From contig CAMDEF010000031.1 in NCBI GenBank assembly GCA_945895265.1, positions 1-47,190 on the forward strand: a stretch of DNA of 47,190 bases, given 5' to 3'. Below the pieces are notes generated by a model. It was not told where the DNA came from. It did no database searches and saw only the letters and a program-made list of their open reading frames with translations. This document shows positions 16,353 to 25,705 of this stretch, piece after piece; positions within the stretch are counted from its first letter, which is position 1, and each line of letters opens with the position of its first letter. Origin of the DNA: Bordetella parapertussis (GTDB lineage Bacteria; Pseudomonadota; Gammaproteobacteria; Burkholderiales; Burkholderiaceae_B). The position numbers and the translations under genes were made by a program.

Positions 16353-17867
16353 ATGAGCCTTCCCGAACTTTCTGCAGTTGAACTTCGTCGCCTGATCGGC
16401 GCTCGTCAGGTCTCACCCGTCGAGTTAATGGATGCATGCATTGCACGGATCGACACGCTTAATCCTGCTATCAACGCAATTTGTGCGACTGACTTTGAGC
16501 GTGCCCGTGACTCGGCAAAGCTAGCCGAAGCAAGCGTGATGCGCGGCGAGACCTTGGGCCCATTGCATGGGCTCCCGCTAGGTGTCAAAGATTTACAAGC
16601 AACAAAAGATCTACTCACCACCTACGGCAATATTGGTTTTCGCAGCAATGTTCCTGACCAAGACAACAGTTTGATCGCACGTTTACGTGCGGCTGGCGCC
16701 ATCGTGACGGCAAAAACAAATACGCCGGACATGGGCGCAGGCGCAAACACACGTAACGCGGTTTGGGGTGCAACCGGCAATCCTTTCAATCCAAGCTTAA
16801 ATGCTGGAGGCTCTTCGGGCGGTTCGGCCGCCGCCTTAGCCACCGATCTTTTGCCAATCTGTACCGGCTCAGACACCGGCGGCTCGTTGCGTATTCCGGC
16901 AGCGTTATGCGGGGTCGTTGGCATGCGTCCATCGCCGGGCATGATTGGCAACAATGCCCGTGCACTGGGGTGGTCAGTGATTTCAGTGGTCGGCCCAATG
17001 GGTCGTGACGTCGCAGATACCGCCCTGTTGTTTTCGGCGAGCGTTGGGCGCGATGCGATGGATCCCCTTGTCTTTCCCAATGACTCCAAAAAGTTTTGGC
17101 CCTTGCAACAATTTGATTTATCCAAATTGCGCATTGGTTACACCGAAGATTTCGGCGTGTGTATTGTCGATCAAGAAATTCGCAGAACGTTTCGCAAGCG
17201 TATTGAGGCACTCTCTTCTTTGGTCGCCACGTGTGAGCCAATCGACTTCAAGCTGGGCGACCCAGATCGAGCCTTTGATATTTTGCGTGCTGAAAACTTT
17301 GTATCGTCTTTTGGACACATTTACCGCACAGCGCCTGAAACGCTCGGTGCGAACATCTGCGCCAACATGGAGATCGCTTCAGCCATCACGCTTGCTGACC
17401 GCGCCTGGGCACACCTCGAACAAACGAAGGTCACTCGCCAGTTTGCAGCTGCCACTGAAAAGTATGATTTGATTTTGTCACCGGTCGTACCCGTCACAGC
17501 GTTTCCATGGACGGACCTGTACGCCGCACAAGTAGACGGTCAGCCCATGCGTAATTATTACCACTGGCTTGGCTTAACCTATGTGGTGACCCTTGCTACC
17601 AATCCCACCATTGCTTTACCTTGCGGCACAGACGAGCATGGCATGCCTTTTGGCCTGCAGATGTCAGGGCGTTTATTTGCTGATGATCAGGTGTTGGCAG
17701 CCGCGCATGCCATTGAGCAAGCGTTTAAAGGTGACGCCACGCTGTGTCGGCCTAAACCAGACCTGAAGGCCTTGCAGGTTGCACGGCCAGAGCTCAAGTC
17801 CATCGTGACGCATCCGCCTATTTATGGCTCGGGTATAGCGCTCGATGCCTCGGCTGCTGCTGTGTAA
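16353..17867 (+). CDS. amidase signature family protein
   Basis: A 504-residue amidase-signature hydrolase that cleaves amide bonds through a Ser-cisSer-Lys triad. The lysine is K79 (PLGVKDLQ), the cis-serine is S154/S155 in NAGGSSGGSAAA, and the nucleophile is S178 in GSDTGGSLRIPAALCG. The N-terminal region follows the common pattern SAVELRRLIGARQVSPVELMDACIARI. Length and motifs indicate a complete enzyme. It stands alone between divergent SulP and convergent BenE genes, so context does not identify the amide. About 190 bases upstream hold only the promoter region shared with the SulP gene. Confidence 0.92.
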   Translation: MSLPELSAVELRRLIGARQVSPVELMDACIARIDTLNPAINAICATDFERARDSAKLAEASVMRGETLGPLHGLPLGVKDLQATKDLLTTYGNIGFRSNVPDQDNSLIARLRAAGAIVTAKTNTPDMGAGANTRNAVWGATGNPFNPSLNAGGSSGGSAAALATDLLPICTGSDTGGSLRIPAALCGVVGMRPSPGMIGNNARALGWSVISVVGPMGRDVADTALLFSASVGRDAMDPLVFPNDSKKFWPLQQFDLSKLRIGYTEDFGVCIVDQEIRRTFRKRIEALSSLVATCEPIDFKLGDPDRAFDILRAENFVSSFGHIYRTAPETLGANICANMEIASAITLADRAWAHLEQTKVTRQFAAATEKYDLILSPVVPVTAFPWTDLYAAQVDGQPMRNYYHWLGLTYVVTLATNPTIALPCGTDEHGMPFGLQMSGRLFADDQVLAAAHAIEQAFKGDATLCRPKPDLKALQVARPELKSIVTHPPIYGSGIALDASAAAV

Positions 17868-17950
17868 TTGGCAGATATATTGCGGTGTGGTTGGCAGGTA
17901 CGATTACGGTGTCGTTAGCGGATAAGCTGACAGAGTAATGAGCGATTACG

Positions 17951-19108
17951 TTACGGTGACTTGCGGTGATTCAACGCCGCAGTCACCATGCCAAGCGCCA
18001 AGCCCCAAAATGCACTGTTTAAACCAAACAACGACAGCCCAGAGGCCGTTACCAAAAACGTGATCACAGCGGCATCACGCTCTTTGGCTTCACTCAGTGC
18101 AGTCGCCAAACCATTACCAATCGTGCCTAACAAGGCTAAGCCGGCGATGGTCACAATCAAGGCCTGCGGAAATGCGGCAAAGACGCTGACCACCGTTGCA
18201 CCTAGCACACCGGTGATGACATAAAAACAACCCGCGCACACTGATGCAAGATAACGCTGTTTAGGGTCAGCATCAGCGTCTTTGCTCATGCACATGGCTG
18301 CGGTGATGGCTGCCAGGTTAAATGAGAAACCGCCGAACGGTGCTAACAGCAAACCGGCAAGGCCGGTGAAACCAATCAAAGGTGAAGCCGGTGTCGTATA
18401 GCCATTCGCACGCAACACGGCCAGGCCAGGCACATTTTGTGAAGCCATCGACACGATAAATAAAGGGATCCCGACGCCGATCAAACTTGTAACCGAAAAG
18501 GTCGGTGTCATCCAAAGAGGCTGCGCAAACGTCAGTGCAAAATGCTGCATTTGAAACAGACCTAGCGTAGTGGTCGTGCCAAGCCCCACAAAAAAAGTCA
18601 GCGGGACTGCATAGAGCGGCAGATAGCGTCTGGCAACGAGAAAGCAAACAAGCATGATGCCAACAAGCCAGCCTTGGGTAGGCAACACCACAAACACGTC
18701 AATGCCGAAGCGCAATAAGACGCCCGCTAACATCGCTGCGGCAAGCGTTTTTGGTACATAACGCATCAGGCGTTCAAACAGACCAGAGAAGCCTGCCAGT
18801 GTGATGAGCAAAGAGTTAAACAAAAATATGCCAATCGCCTCAGACATGGATAAACCTGCCAAGCCTGTGATCAATAGCGCAGCCCCTGGCGTTGACCAAG
18901 CCGTCAAGATGGGCTCTTTAAAATAGAGGGACAAGCCAATGCAGGTGAACCCCATCCCGAGGCCCAACGCCCATAACCATGACGACATTTCAGCGGGCGT
19001 CGCGCCCGCCGCATGCGCAGCTTGAAAGACAATTGCTGCCGAACTGGTGTAACCCACCAACACGGCGATGAACCCCGCAGAAAGGTGCGAGAGCCGCAAG
19101 CGGCTCAT
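17951..19108 (-). CDS. benE: BenE family benzoate/H+ symporter-type transporter
   Basis: A 385-residue inner-membrane protein with about 12 hydrophobic segments. It begins with LSAGFIAVLVGYTSSAAIVFQAAHAAGA and contains TAWSTPGAALL, both characteristic of the BenE family (within the nucleobase-ascorbate transporter fold). Later it has AITAAMCMSKDADADPKQRYLASVCAGCFYVITGVLGA. The characterised BenE takes up benzoate, but no benzoate-degrading gene is seen nearby. It starts only 12 bases downstream of the ribA-like gene on the same strand, so the two are probably co-transcribed, which raises the possibility of another heterocyclic or aromatic substrate. Confidence 0.88.
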   Translation of the reverse strand: MSRLRLSHLSAGFIAVLVGYTSSAAIVFQAAHAAGATPAEMSSWLWALGLGMGFTCIGLSLYFKEPILTAWSTPGAALLITGLAGLSMSEAIGIFLFNSLLITLAGFSGLFERLMRYVPKTLAAAMLAGVLLRFGIDVFVVLPTQGWLVGIMLVCFLVARRYLPLYAVPLTFFVGLGTTTTLGLFQMQHFALTFAQPLWMTPTFSVTSLIGVGIPLFIVSMASQNVPGLAVLRANGYTTPASPLIGFTGLAGLLLAPFGGFSFNLAAITAAMCMSKDADADPKQRYLASVCAGCFYVITGVLGATVVSVFAAFPQALIVTIAGLALLGTIGNGLATALSEAKERDAAVITFLVTASGLSLFGLNSAFWGLALGMVTAALNHRKSP

Positions 19109-19120
19109 TGCAGCGGTGCT

Positions 19121-20194
19121 TTAAAGCATGTGGCCACTTTTAGTCGCTTTGGTGCGCAAGTAGCCATAATTATGCTCGTTAGACGGAAACACATGGGGGA
19201 CTCGTTCGACCACATCGATATTATGTTGAGCCAGGGCAGCAACTTTTAATGGATTGTTGGTCATTAAACGCACGCGCTTGACGCCCAACAATCGTAGCAT
19301 CTGCGCAGCGGGCAAATAATTACGCTCGTCTGAGTCAAAGCCTAACTGTAGATTTGCATCAACGGTATCAAAACCAGCGTCTTGCAACTGATATGCACGC
19401 AATTTATTGACGAGCCCGATGCCGCGACCCTCTTGCGCTAGGTAGAGCAAAATACCACTACCAAACTTATTCATCTCGCTGATCGAACCGCGCAACTGAT
19501 TGCCGCAATCGCAACGTAACGAACCCATCAAATCGCCAGTAAAACACTCAGAGTGCAAACGAATGAGCGCCGGCACGTCTGGATTTAACTCGCCAACAAT
19601 AATCGCCAAATGCTCGATACCACCGTCGCGGGGCCGAAAAGCCACCACGCGGGCATGTTCTGCGGCTTCGAGCGGCACGCGAGCTTCGCTGACCACTCGC
19701 AGAGAGTCTGCTGCGATATCCATATAAGCATCAATCGCAGCCACCCTCACGTTCAGGGCGTCAGTCGCTGGGCCGGCTGTCGCCACAATGGCGGCTGGCA
19801 ACAAACGCGAAAGTTTGGCCAGTGTGACGCAGGCTTGCTCAAGAGGCCCCGCCGCTGAAATTTGCAGCGGCGTCAAATCAGGTGGCGTTTCAAGCGCCGA
19901 GAGTGGGTTTGCCAGATAATCAATCACTGCTTTACCCAGGCCGTCCGTTGCTGTCACCACACAGGCCTGATGGTCACTTTTATCAAGGCCCAAGACATTG
20001 GCACGCGTGCCCGTCATCACCAGCGCAACGGGTGAACTGGCCTGAGAGGCCAAGGCGCGTAGGCTTTCAGCGTTAACAGCCTCGGCCCCTAGCATCAGTA
20101 CACTAGATTCACCAAGATGCACTCGAACGCTCGCGCCACGGCGTAGTTCTGAGATAACACGATCAACATCAATTAGGGGATCTGTTTGAGACAC
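19121..20194 (-). CDS. ribA: GTP cyclohydrolase II with N-terminal extension
   Basis: Converts GTP to 2,5-diamino-6-ribosylamino-4(3H)-pyrimidinone 5'-phosphate, formate and pyrophosphate. The catalytic domain spans about residues 175-357. Zn ligands are C217, C228 and C230 (HSECFTGDLMGSLRCDCG); the GRGIGL, DTVDANLQLGF and MTNNPLKV segments are conserved. The N-terminal 170 residues replace the dihydroxybutanone-phosphate synthase half of RibBA. They show no RibB active-site motif, so this is not a RibBA. It is 357 residues, near the size of extended RibA proteins of other proteobacteria. Neighbours (divergent RibD-type reductase, QueD-like protein, glycosyltransferases) suggest a special pathway rather than ordinary riboflavin supply. 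Confidence 0.93.
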   Translation of the reverse strand: MSQTDPLIDVDRVISELRRGASVRVHLGESSVLMLGAEAVNAESLRALASQASSPVALVMTGTRANVLGLDKSDHQACVVTATDGLGKAVIDYLANPLSALETPPDLTPLQISAAGPLEQACVTLAKLSRLLPAAIVATAGPATDALNVRVAAIDAYMDIAADSLRVVSEARVPLEAAEHARVVAFRPRDGGIEHLAIIVGELNPDVPALIRLHSECFTGDLMGSLRCDCGNQLRGSISEMNKFGSGILLYLAQEGRGIGLVNKLRAYQLQDAGFDTVDANLQLGFDSDERNYLPAAQMLRLLGVKRVRLMTNNPLKVAALAQHNIDVVERVPHVFPSNEHNYGYLRTKATKSGHML

Positions 20195-20285
20195 GTAGAA
20201 CCTAGCAATAAGTTTTATTGGGATTGTGACAAGCAGTTTCAGCGTAAGCTGACACCTAGCTGAATAATCGCCTAACTCGCAATTA

Positions 20286-20301
20286 TGCCACTATCGTGGC
20301 A
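20286..20301. promoter_or_regulatory. perfect 6-bp inverted repeat between ribA and the reductase gene
   Basis: TGCCAC, TATC loop, GTGGCA lies in the 273-base divergent intergenic region, about 92 bases upstream of ribA and 167 bases upstream of the reductase gene. It could be an operator or a small hairpin. No T-run follows it, so a terminator is unlikely. I see no FMN-riboswitch core in the region. Confidence 0.35.
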
Positions 20302-20393
20302 GTATATTGGGGATTACGCTTAGTTTCTAACAACTTTTTAAGATTCACTATCGCGCAATCTTCACAAACTCCTAACTGTCGCACTTTTGATCT

Positions 20394-20406
20394 GATCGCC
20401 GCGATC
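20394..20406. promoter_or_regulatory. palindrome GATCGC-C-GCGATC
   Basis: A perfect 13-base palindrome with a one-base centre, about 62 bases upstream of the RibD-type reductase start. The shape suits a dimeric repressor or activator rather than a hairpin. Confidence 0.3.
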
Positions 20407-20467
20407 TTTAGTGCAAAAAACTAAGTAAGTTTTATTAATTATTTTATCCAACCCTCCACCGTATCTC

Positions 20468-21241
20468 ATGAACGAAATCGCGCAACAAGATTCATGGCCA
20501 AACCTGCTTGAGGCGTTTGTCCAAGTAACAAGTCCACTTCCATCAGAGTGGGCACCCATTTTCGACCCCTTGCGAAGGGGTGGGTGCGACGCCATGATGG
20601 TGGTCGGTCAATTAGGCCAAACGCTGGATGGCCGCATTGCAACGATTACCGGTCATTCAAAATATATCAATGGGCCTGCTGGGCTCACCCACTTACACCG
20701 GTTGCGGGCAGTTGTCGACGCTGTCGTGGTAGGAGTGGGCACTGCGACGGCAGATAACCCTCGCTTAAATGTACGGCTTGTGACTGGCCAACACCCTGCG
20801 CGCGTCGTGATCGACCCAAAGGCCCGCCTCGATCCAGCGGCGCTAGTTTGGTCTGACGATGGCGCACGTCGTCTTGTCATCGTGGCCGATCAGACTCAAG
20901 CCAACACACCGCCTGGGGTAGAAGTCGTCTCGCTTCAAACCAACAATGGTCAGCTAGCACCCGCCGACATTCTCAAAGCTTTATTTGACCGTGGCCTCAA
21001 ACGCATCTTGATAGAGGGCGGGGCAGATACCGTGTCGCGCTTTATGCAGGCTGGTTGCCTCGATCGCCTGCACGTCATTGTGGCCCCGATCATCATGGGC
21101 TCGGGCCGCCCCGGCTTTTCTCTGCCCGCGATCGAGCACGTGAATCAGGCCGTCAGAATAAAAATGCGCGCTCACCCACTCGAAGATGATGAGATGCTGT
21201 TTGACTGCGATCTGTCAGGGCAACGAGTCAAGCTCGTCTGA
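20468..21241 (+). CDS. RibD C-terminal domain-type pyrimidine reductase
   Basis: A stand-alone 257-residue reductase of the RibD_C/dihydrofolate-reductase fold. Such enzymes reduce the ribosyl side chain of a (di)aminopyrimidinone phosphate to ribityl with NADPH. Marks: VVGQLGQTLDGRIAT near residues 45-59, SKYINGPAGLTHLHRLRAVVDAVVVGVGTATADNPRLNVRL, and ILIEGGADTVSRFM near residue 180. The deaminase half of canonical RibD is absent; instead there are about 43 N-terminal residues (NEIAQQDSWPNLLEAF) of unknown role. The ATG has no clear ribosome binding site. The gene diverges from the ribA gene, and its last 27 bases overlap the convergent glycosyltransferase gene. Confidence 0.88.
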   Translation: MNEIAQQDSWPNLLEAFVQVTSPLPSEWAPIFDPLRRGGCDAMMVVGQLGQTLDGRIATITGHSKYINGPAGLTHLHRLRAVVDAVVVGVGTATADNPRLNVRLVTGQHPARVVIDPKARLDPAALVWSDDGARRLVIVADQTQANTPPGVEVVSLQTNNGQLAPADILKALFDRGLKRILIEGGADTVSRFMQAGCLDRLHVIVAPIIMGSGRPGFSLPAIEHVNQAVRIKMRAHPLEDDEMLFDCDLSGQRVKLV

Positions 21242-22303
21242 GGTGGCAACGGCGCAGACACGCTCAACAACCTCTTCAAACAACCGGGCGCAATCAGCCC
21301 AAGAGGGTTGCTGCGCGGCCGCCAACAGCGCACCTTGCGAAAGACTCTGCCGCAAAGCATGATCTTGCATAATTTGCCGCAAAGCCTTTAGCAAGCTGTC
21401 GACATCATCTGGCTCGGCCAATAAACCTGCGGTAGTGGGCACAGTATCAGGGATTGCACCTGCAGTCGTACCAATCACCGGTAAACCATGAGCCAGTGCC
21501 TCGGCATACGCCATCCCGTAACCTTCAAAACGAGACGCCAGCACAAATACATCAGCCTGCGAATAGAGCACTTGCAAATGCGCAGAGTCAATCGCACCAA
21601 GCACACGCACGCGGTTTAACAAGTCAAACCTTTCGAGGTCGGCATGCAGTTGGGCGACAGCCTCGGCGTCACGCGTCAAGTCGCCTGCGATCGTCAAGTG
21701 CCAAGGCAACCCTGTTAGCTTAGCTAACGCAGGCAGCAAGATATCAAAGCCCTTACGTTTGACCACAGAGCCCACCGATAACAACTGCAACGGGCCAGGC
21801 ACTGACGGCCGCGACACCCGCGAAACGCGATCCGTGCCGGGCAAGATGCTGGTGATCGCCTGGTGTGGCACTGCAAAATGTTCAACAACGTCTTGCAACG
21901 TAGCAGGGCTTGTCACCACCACCCACGTGGCATGCGCCAGCGCACGCCGCTCGGTATCGTTGAAGTGCGCCGACTGCGCCGCACTCAAGCCTGTCTCAAA
22001 CGCGAGCGGGTGATGCACCAAGGCGATTAACGGATGGCGTTGTTGTAACTGCGCTGCCACCTCAGGCAACACACCAAACGCCAAACCATCAATCACCACA
22101 GGCACGCCAGGCTCAAGAGTCAGCAAGCTTTCACAGGCCTTTTGCCGCGTGTCAAGATCTGGGTACGGAAACCCATCACCCAACCCTAGCACCTGCACCT
22201 GCCAGCCGTTCGCTCGCAAACCCTCAATGATGTGACGATCATAGATATAGCCGCCCGTCGCCGTGAGTAAATCACCCGGTATCGCAAACACCAAACACTT
22301 CAT
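21215..22303 (-). CDS. GT4-type glycosyltransferase
   Basis: A GT-B fold glycosyltransferase of 362 residues. The N-terminal domain begins KCLVFAIPGDLLTATGGYIYDRHI with a glycine-rich acceptor loop. The C-terminal donor domain includes LLSVGSVVKRKGFDILLPAL and the E-x7-E motif (SRFEGYGMAYAEALAHGLPVIGT, near residues 267-289) typical of GT4 retaining enzymes. Donor and acceptor are unknown. I prefer the ATG at 22303 to a TTG at 22315. It follows the QueD-like gene in the same transcript by 23 bases and overlaps the convergent reductase gene by 27 bases. Context suggests that it glycosylates the pyrimidine or pterin product of this cluster. Confidence 0.88.
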   Translation of the reverse strand: MKCLVFAIPGDLLTATGGYIYDRHIIEGLRANGWQVQVLGLGDGFPYPDLDTRQKACESLLTLEPGVPVVIDGLAFGVLPEVAAQLQQRHPLIALVHHPLAFETGLSAAQSAHFNDTERRALAHATWVVVTSPATLQDVVEHFAVPHQAITSILPGTDRVSRVSRPSVPGPLQLLSVGSVVKRKGFDILLPALAKLTGLPWHLTIAGDLTRDAEAVAQLHADLERFDLLNRVRVLGAIDSAHLQVLYSQADVFVLASRFEGYGMAYAEALAHGLPVIGTTAGAIPDTVPTTAGLLAEPDDVDSLLKALRQIMQDHALRQSLSQGALLAAAQQPSWADCARLFEEVVERVCAVATSDELDSLP

Positions 22304-22326
22304 GTTGTCGCTCAATCAACAGCCCT

Positions 22327-22725
22327 TTAAATTGCAGCCTCGTACCAGGCGCGCGCGACGTGCGATTCAGAGATCGTGATGCGGATCGCGTGCAACTCTT
22401 TGCCATCGCGACCAAGCGTGCCCGAGCGAGCTGCCTTGGCGAGCTGATCAAAAATGTATTTTGTTAAAAACTCAGTTGTCGTGTTCAAGCCCTTGAATTC
22501 AGGATGATCGTCTAGATTTGAATAATTCAGAGGCTTGAGCGTATCTTTGAGTACATCAAGTGCACGACCGATATCAACGACGATGCCGTTTACATCTAAA
22601 GTTTTGGCGATAAAAGCCGCGTCAACCACAAAGGTGGCGCCATGCAAGGCTTGAGCTGGGCCAAACACTTGGCCGCGAAAAGAATGGGCAATCATGATGT
22701 GATCGCGAACTTCAACTGTAAACAT
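22327..22725 (-). CDS. divergent 6-pyruvoyl-tetrahydropterin synthase/QueD-fold protein
   Basis: A 132-residue protein of the PTPS/QueD superfamily, recognised by the IAHSF, ALHGATF, TLDVNGIVVDIGRALDVLK, LNYSNLDDHPEF and TTTEFLTKYIFDQL pattern. Canonical enzymes bind Zn2+ with three His and use a Cys plus an Asp-His pair. Here H14 and H28 are kept, but the third ligand of the LHGH motif is Ala30. No Cys precedes the motif and the L-D-H dyad reads L-N67-Y68. E120 (ISESH) is kept. The protein therefore probably does not perform the standard QueD or PTPS reaction. A good AAGGAAG ribosome binding site precedes the ATG. It sits between the MDR dehydrogenase and GT4 genes in one transcript. Confidence 0.82.
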   Translation of the reverse strand: MFTVEVRDHIMIAHSFRGQVFGPAQALHGATFVVDAAFIAKTLDVNGIVVDIGRALDVLKDTLKPLNYSNLDDHPEFKGLNTTTEFLTKYIFDQLAKAARSGTLGRDGKELHAIRITISESHVARAWYEAAI

Positions 22726-22784
22726 AACGACTTCCTTAAAAGTAATAAATCAGCTGGCAGACAATGCCGCTGGGTTGACCTAAA

Positions 22785-23786
22785 TTATGAGTAATGGATC
22801 AGCTGACAAAGAATGCCACTTGGTTGCCCTAAAATTTGGGGTAATTGTTTGGGTAAATCGGCAAAGGCAACGGCCGGAGCCAGCAGGGCATCAAGCCTTG
22901 CATCTTTTAATAACTCAAGTGCGACCCCAAGCCTGCGACGGTAGCTGTAACGTGGCCGGCGCGTTGCCGAAATATGCCCAACCTGACTCGATTGCAGACG
23001 CAATTGCTTACTATGAAACGCGCCACCCAAGGGCGCGCCCACAATCTGTGTTCCGTACCAGCTCAGTTCAAGCACTGTGGCTTCTTCGCCGGCAAGCCTA
23101 AGTGCTGTAGTTAGGCCCGCGGCCGAGGCACTCGTGTGAAACACAAGGTCGCAATCAAGAGGTGCGGTGGCTTCTGACGCAAACTTCACGCCAAGTTGCT
23201 TGGCCAGCGCGGCACGGTCGGGATTAATATCCACCAACGTAACCTCTGCGCCCGGCAGATGCCCACACAAAAAGGCCACCAAACAACCCAAGACGCCACC
23301 ACCCACCACGGCGATTCGATCGCCCGGGCCCGGTGCAGCGTCCCACACAGCATTCAGCGCGGTTTCCATATTCGCGGCCAAGACGGCTCGCTCGGGTGGG
23401 ACCGCCTCGGGTATCGCCATGACCGCGGCGGCGGCTAAATTAAAAAAGTCTTGATGCGGGCTCAAGCTAAATACGCAACGATTGAGCATCTCGGGCGGGC
23501 CACTTTGCACCCGACCCACCGAGGCATAGCCATACTTGACTGGAAACGGGAAGTCTCCGCCCATAAATGGTGCGCGCATACGCGTAAATTCAGCCTCAGG
23601 GACTTTGCCAGCAAACACTAAGGACTCGGTCCCCCGGCTCAGCGCGCTAAAGAGCGTGCGGACCCTGACCTGCCCCGCCTGTGGTGCAGGCAACGGCTCA
23701 GCGCGCAGTTCTGCAACGCCGGCAGCCACGTACCATAGGGCCTGCGCCTGGCCTGATAATGAAGCATCAAAGGCTGAGCTTGACAC
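22785..23786 (-). CDS. MDR-family dehydrogenase without zinc ligands
   Basis: A 333-residue medium-chain dehydrogenase/reductase. The N-terminal GroES-like part has LFSALSRGTESLVFAGKVP and PFPVKYGYASVGRV. The second half has the nucleotide loop VVGGGVLGCLVAFL followed by VTLVDINPDRAALAKQLG. The usual zinc-binding GHE motif and the four-Cys lobe are missing, so catalysis without zinc is expected. Related proteins are commonly labelled zinc-binding alcohol dehydrogenase by homology. It starts with GTG at 23786 and is the first gene of the transcript that continues with the QueD-like and GT4 genes. It diverges from the GT2 gene over 164 bases. Substrate unknown. Confidence 0.83.
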   Translation of the reverse strand: MSSSAFDASLSGQAQALWYVAAGVAELRAEPLPAPQAGQVRVRTLFSALSRGTESLVFAGKVPEAEFTRMRAPFMGGDFPFPVKYGYASVGRVQSGPPEMLNRCVFSLSPHQDFFNLAAAAVMAIPEAVPPERAVLAANMETALNAVWDAAPGPGDRIAVVGGGVLGCLVAFLCGHLPGAEVTLVDINPDRAALAKQLGVKFASEATAPLDCDLVFHTSASAAGLTTALRLAGEEATVLELSWYGTQIVGAPLGGAFHSKQLRLQSSQVGHISATRRPRYSYRRRLGVALELLKDARLDALLAPAVAFADLPKQLPQILGQPSGILCQLIHYS

Positions 23787-23950
23787 GTAACATCCTTGAT
23801 TGTGATGACTGTGACTCGAACACAGAGAAGTTTCAGGGGTCTTGTTAACACCCTGAGCGCTCTGCCCTATACTGCGCGAGCCTTTGCAAACAGTATAAGT
23901 GAGTCAAAGGCCTTGATTCTGAAATATCAACACCCGTTTTCTCAACCCAT

Positions 23951-25705
23951 ATGCTAACAGTCAGAAGAATTATATTTGGATCCCTTGCCATAATGAGCTT
24001 TGTGGCGATGCTCGGCCTCATGCATGCTGCGCTAAGCCCCGAGTTGAGCGCGTGGGCTACCTACAGCCTACTCGCGTTATTTGCAGTGACTCTGCCCTGG
24101 ACCGTCGTCGGCTTCTGGAATTCGAGCATTGGGTTTTTAGTTGGTGTACTCGCTCGCGATCCCTTGGCCGTCCTCCTGCCGCTCAGCGCGCGCGCAAGCA
24201 TAACCGACCCGATCACCTCGTCGACAGCCGTTGTACTGTGCATCCGCAACGAAACCCCCACACGCCTTGAACGCAATCTTGAAGCGATGATGCAAAGCTT
24301 GGCCGCCACGGGCTTTAGTCAACAATTGCATATCTACGTACTGAGCGATACCAATGATGAGGTTATCGCACTACAAGAACAACAATGCTTTGCTGCGATG
24401 ACCACTCGCTGGGCATCACGCCTCGCACTTACCTATCGCCGACGCGAGGACAACAAAGGGTATAAAGCGGGCAACATCGCAGATTTCTGTACGCGCTGGG
24501 GGCACCTGCATGAGTTCGTGGTGACGTTAGATGCGGATAGCTTCATGACGGGCCGCGCCATTTTGCGTTTAGTGCGCATCATGCAGGCCAACCCAACGCT
24601 TGGAATTTTGCAAGGTCTAGTTGTCGGTTTGCCCTCCACAAGTGGGTTCACACGGTTGTTTCAATTTGGTATGCGCTTGGGCATGCGCTCGTACACCATG
24701 GGCTCAGCCTGGTGGCAAGCAGACTGTGGGCCCTACTGGGGGCACAACGCCGCAATTCGTATCAAGCCTTTTGTTGAACATTGCGAGCTGCCCCCGTTGC
24801 CCGATCACAAGGGCACACCCAGACACATCCTGAGCCACGATCAAGTCGAAGCCGTGCTCATGCGGCGTGCGGGCTTCGAAGTACGGGTGATCCCGCAAGA
24901 AGATGAAAGTTGGGAAGAAAATCCACCGACCTTAATCGAATACATTCGCCGAGACCTGCGTTGGTGTGAAGGCAATCTGCAATACGTCCACTTGTTGACT
25001 CTGCCAGGTCTAAAGTTGTTAAGCCGCTATCAGTTATGCATCCCTATGTTGATGTTCTTGGGCTCGCCGGCCTGGATCGCCTTGTTATTACTCTCAATGA
25101 TATTGTTGTGCTTAGCCCCCTCCCCCGCCGCGTTTATGCATGGTGGACTTGGTCTCACCCTGCTGAGCACAACCCTGCTCATGTGGTACCAGCCTAAAAT
25201 TGCTGCTGCAGTTGCTGTGCTGCTAAGCGCGAGCGAGCGGAAGTCTTTTGGTGGAGGTCTGCGTTTTACTTTTAACTTCACCTTCGAAATGATTTTTTCG
25301 CTGTTGATGACCCCCATCACTTGGTTGAATCACACCATTTTTATCATTGGTCTGCTGTTCGGAAAAAAATCAGGCTGGACCGGTCAAGCGCGCGACGATC
25401 ATTCGGTACCGTTCGCCGTTGCCTTGCGGCAATTCTGGCCCCACACCCTCTCGAGCCTCGTGCTCGCTGGTGCAGTGTGGCACACCCATCCAACCACCCT
25501 ACCCTACGCGCTAATTATGCTCAGCGGCTTGCTCTTATCGATCCCGATCGCCGTGCTAACCTCATGGCCAAGTTTTGGCGGCATGATGATTCGATGGAAA
25601 TTAGTCAGCTTACCGGAAGAAATTACTCCGCCAGCAGCCTTAAAACCTCTTGACCTTGAGGTATTAAAGATGTCGCGCAAGTCTCACGACAACCGCCAAG
25701 CATGA
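23951..25705 (+). CDS. OpgH/MdoH-like GT2 glucosyltransferase
   Basis: Inner-membrane family 2 glycosyltransferase of 584 residues. Two N-terminal membrane segments (about 7-27 and 36-56) precede the catalytic domain: [23 protein letters not shown] (D133), [11 protein letters not shown]194-A-D196, then [40 protein letters not shown], a variant of the Q-x-x-R-W motif (R334-D-L-R-W338). At least five more hydrophobic segments follow. The last block closely resembles OpgH, which makes osmoregulated periplasmic glucans from UDP-glucose. It is shorter than the 700-850 residues of gammaproteobacterial OpgH, lacking the long N-terminus, and no opgG gene is present. Its end overlaps the exporter start (ATGA). 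Confidence 0.88.
   Translation: MLTVRRIIFGSLAIMSFVAMLGLMHAALSPELSAWATYSLLALFAVTLPWTVVGFWNSSIGFLVGVLARDPLAVLLPLSARASITDPITSSTAVVLCIRNETPTRLERNLEAMMQSLAATGFSQQLHIYVLSDTNDEVIALQEQQCFAAMTTRWASRLALTYRRREDNKGYKAGNIADFCTRWGHLHEFVVTLDADSFMTGRAILRLVRIMQANPTLGILQGLVVGLPSTSGFTRLFQFGMRLGMRSYTMGSAWWQADCGPYWGHNAAIRIKPFVEHCELPPLPDHKGTPRHILSHDQVEAVLMRRAGFEVRVIPQEDESWEENPPTLIEYIRRDLRWCEGNLQYVHLLTLPGLKLLSRYQLCIPMLMFLGSPAWIALLLLSMILLCLAPSPAAFMHGGLGLTLLSTTLLMWYQPKIAAAVAVLLSASERKSFGGGLRFTFNFTFEMIFSLLMTPITWLNHTIFIIGLLFGKKSGWTGQARDDHSVPFAVALRQFWPHTLSSLVLAGAVWHTHPTTLPYALIMLSGLLLSIPIAVLTSWPSFGGMMIRWKLVSLPEEITPPAALKPLDLEVLKMSRKSHDNRQA

Noticed and set aside
19121..20194. Bifunctional RibBA
   Set aside because: The N-terminal 170 residues show no dihydroxybutanone-phosphate synthase motif.
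20195..20467. FMN riboswitch upstream of the riboflavin-type genes
   Set aside because: The conserved RFN core sequence was not found on either strand.
22327..22725. Canonical QueD for queuosine synthesis
   Set aside because: The catalytic Cys, one Zn His and the Asp-His dyad are missing, and no queC, queE or queF is nearby.
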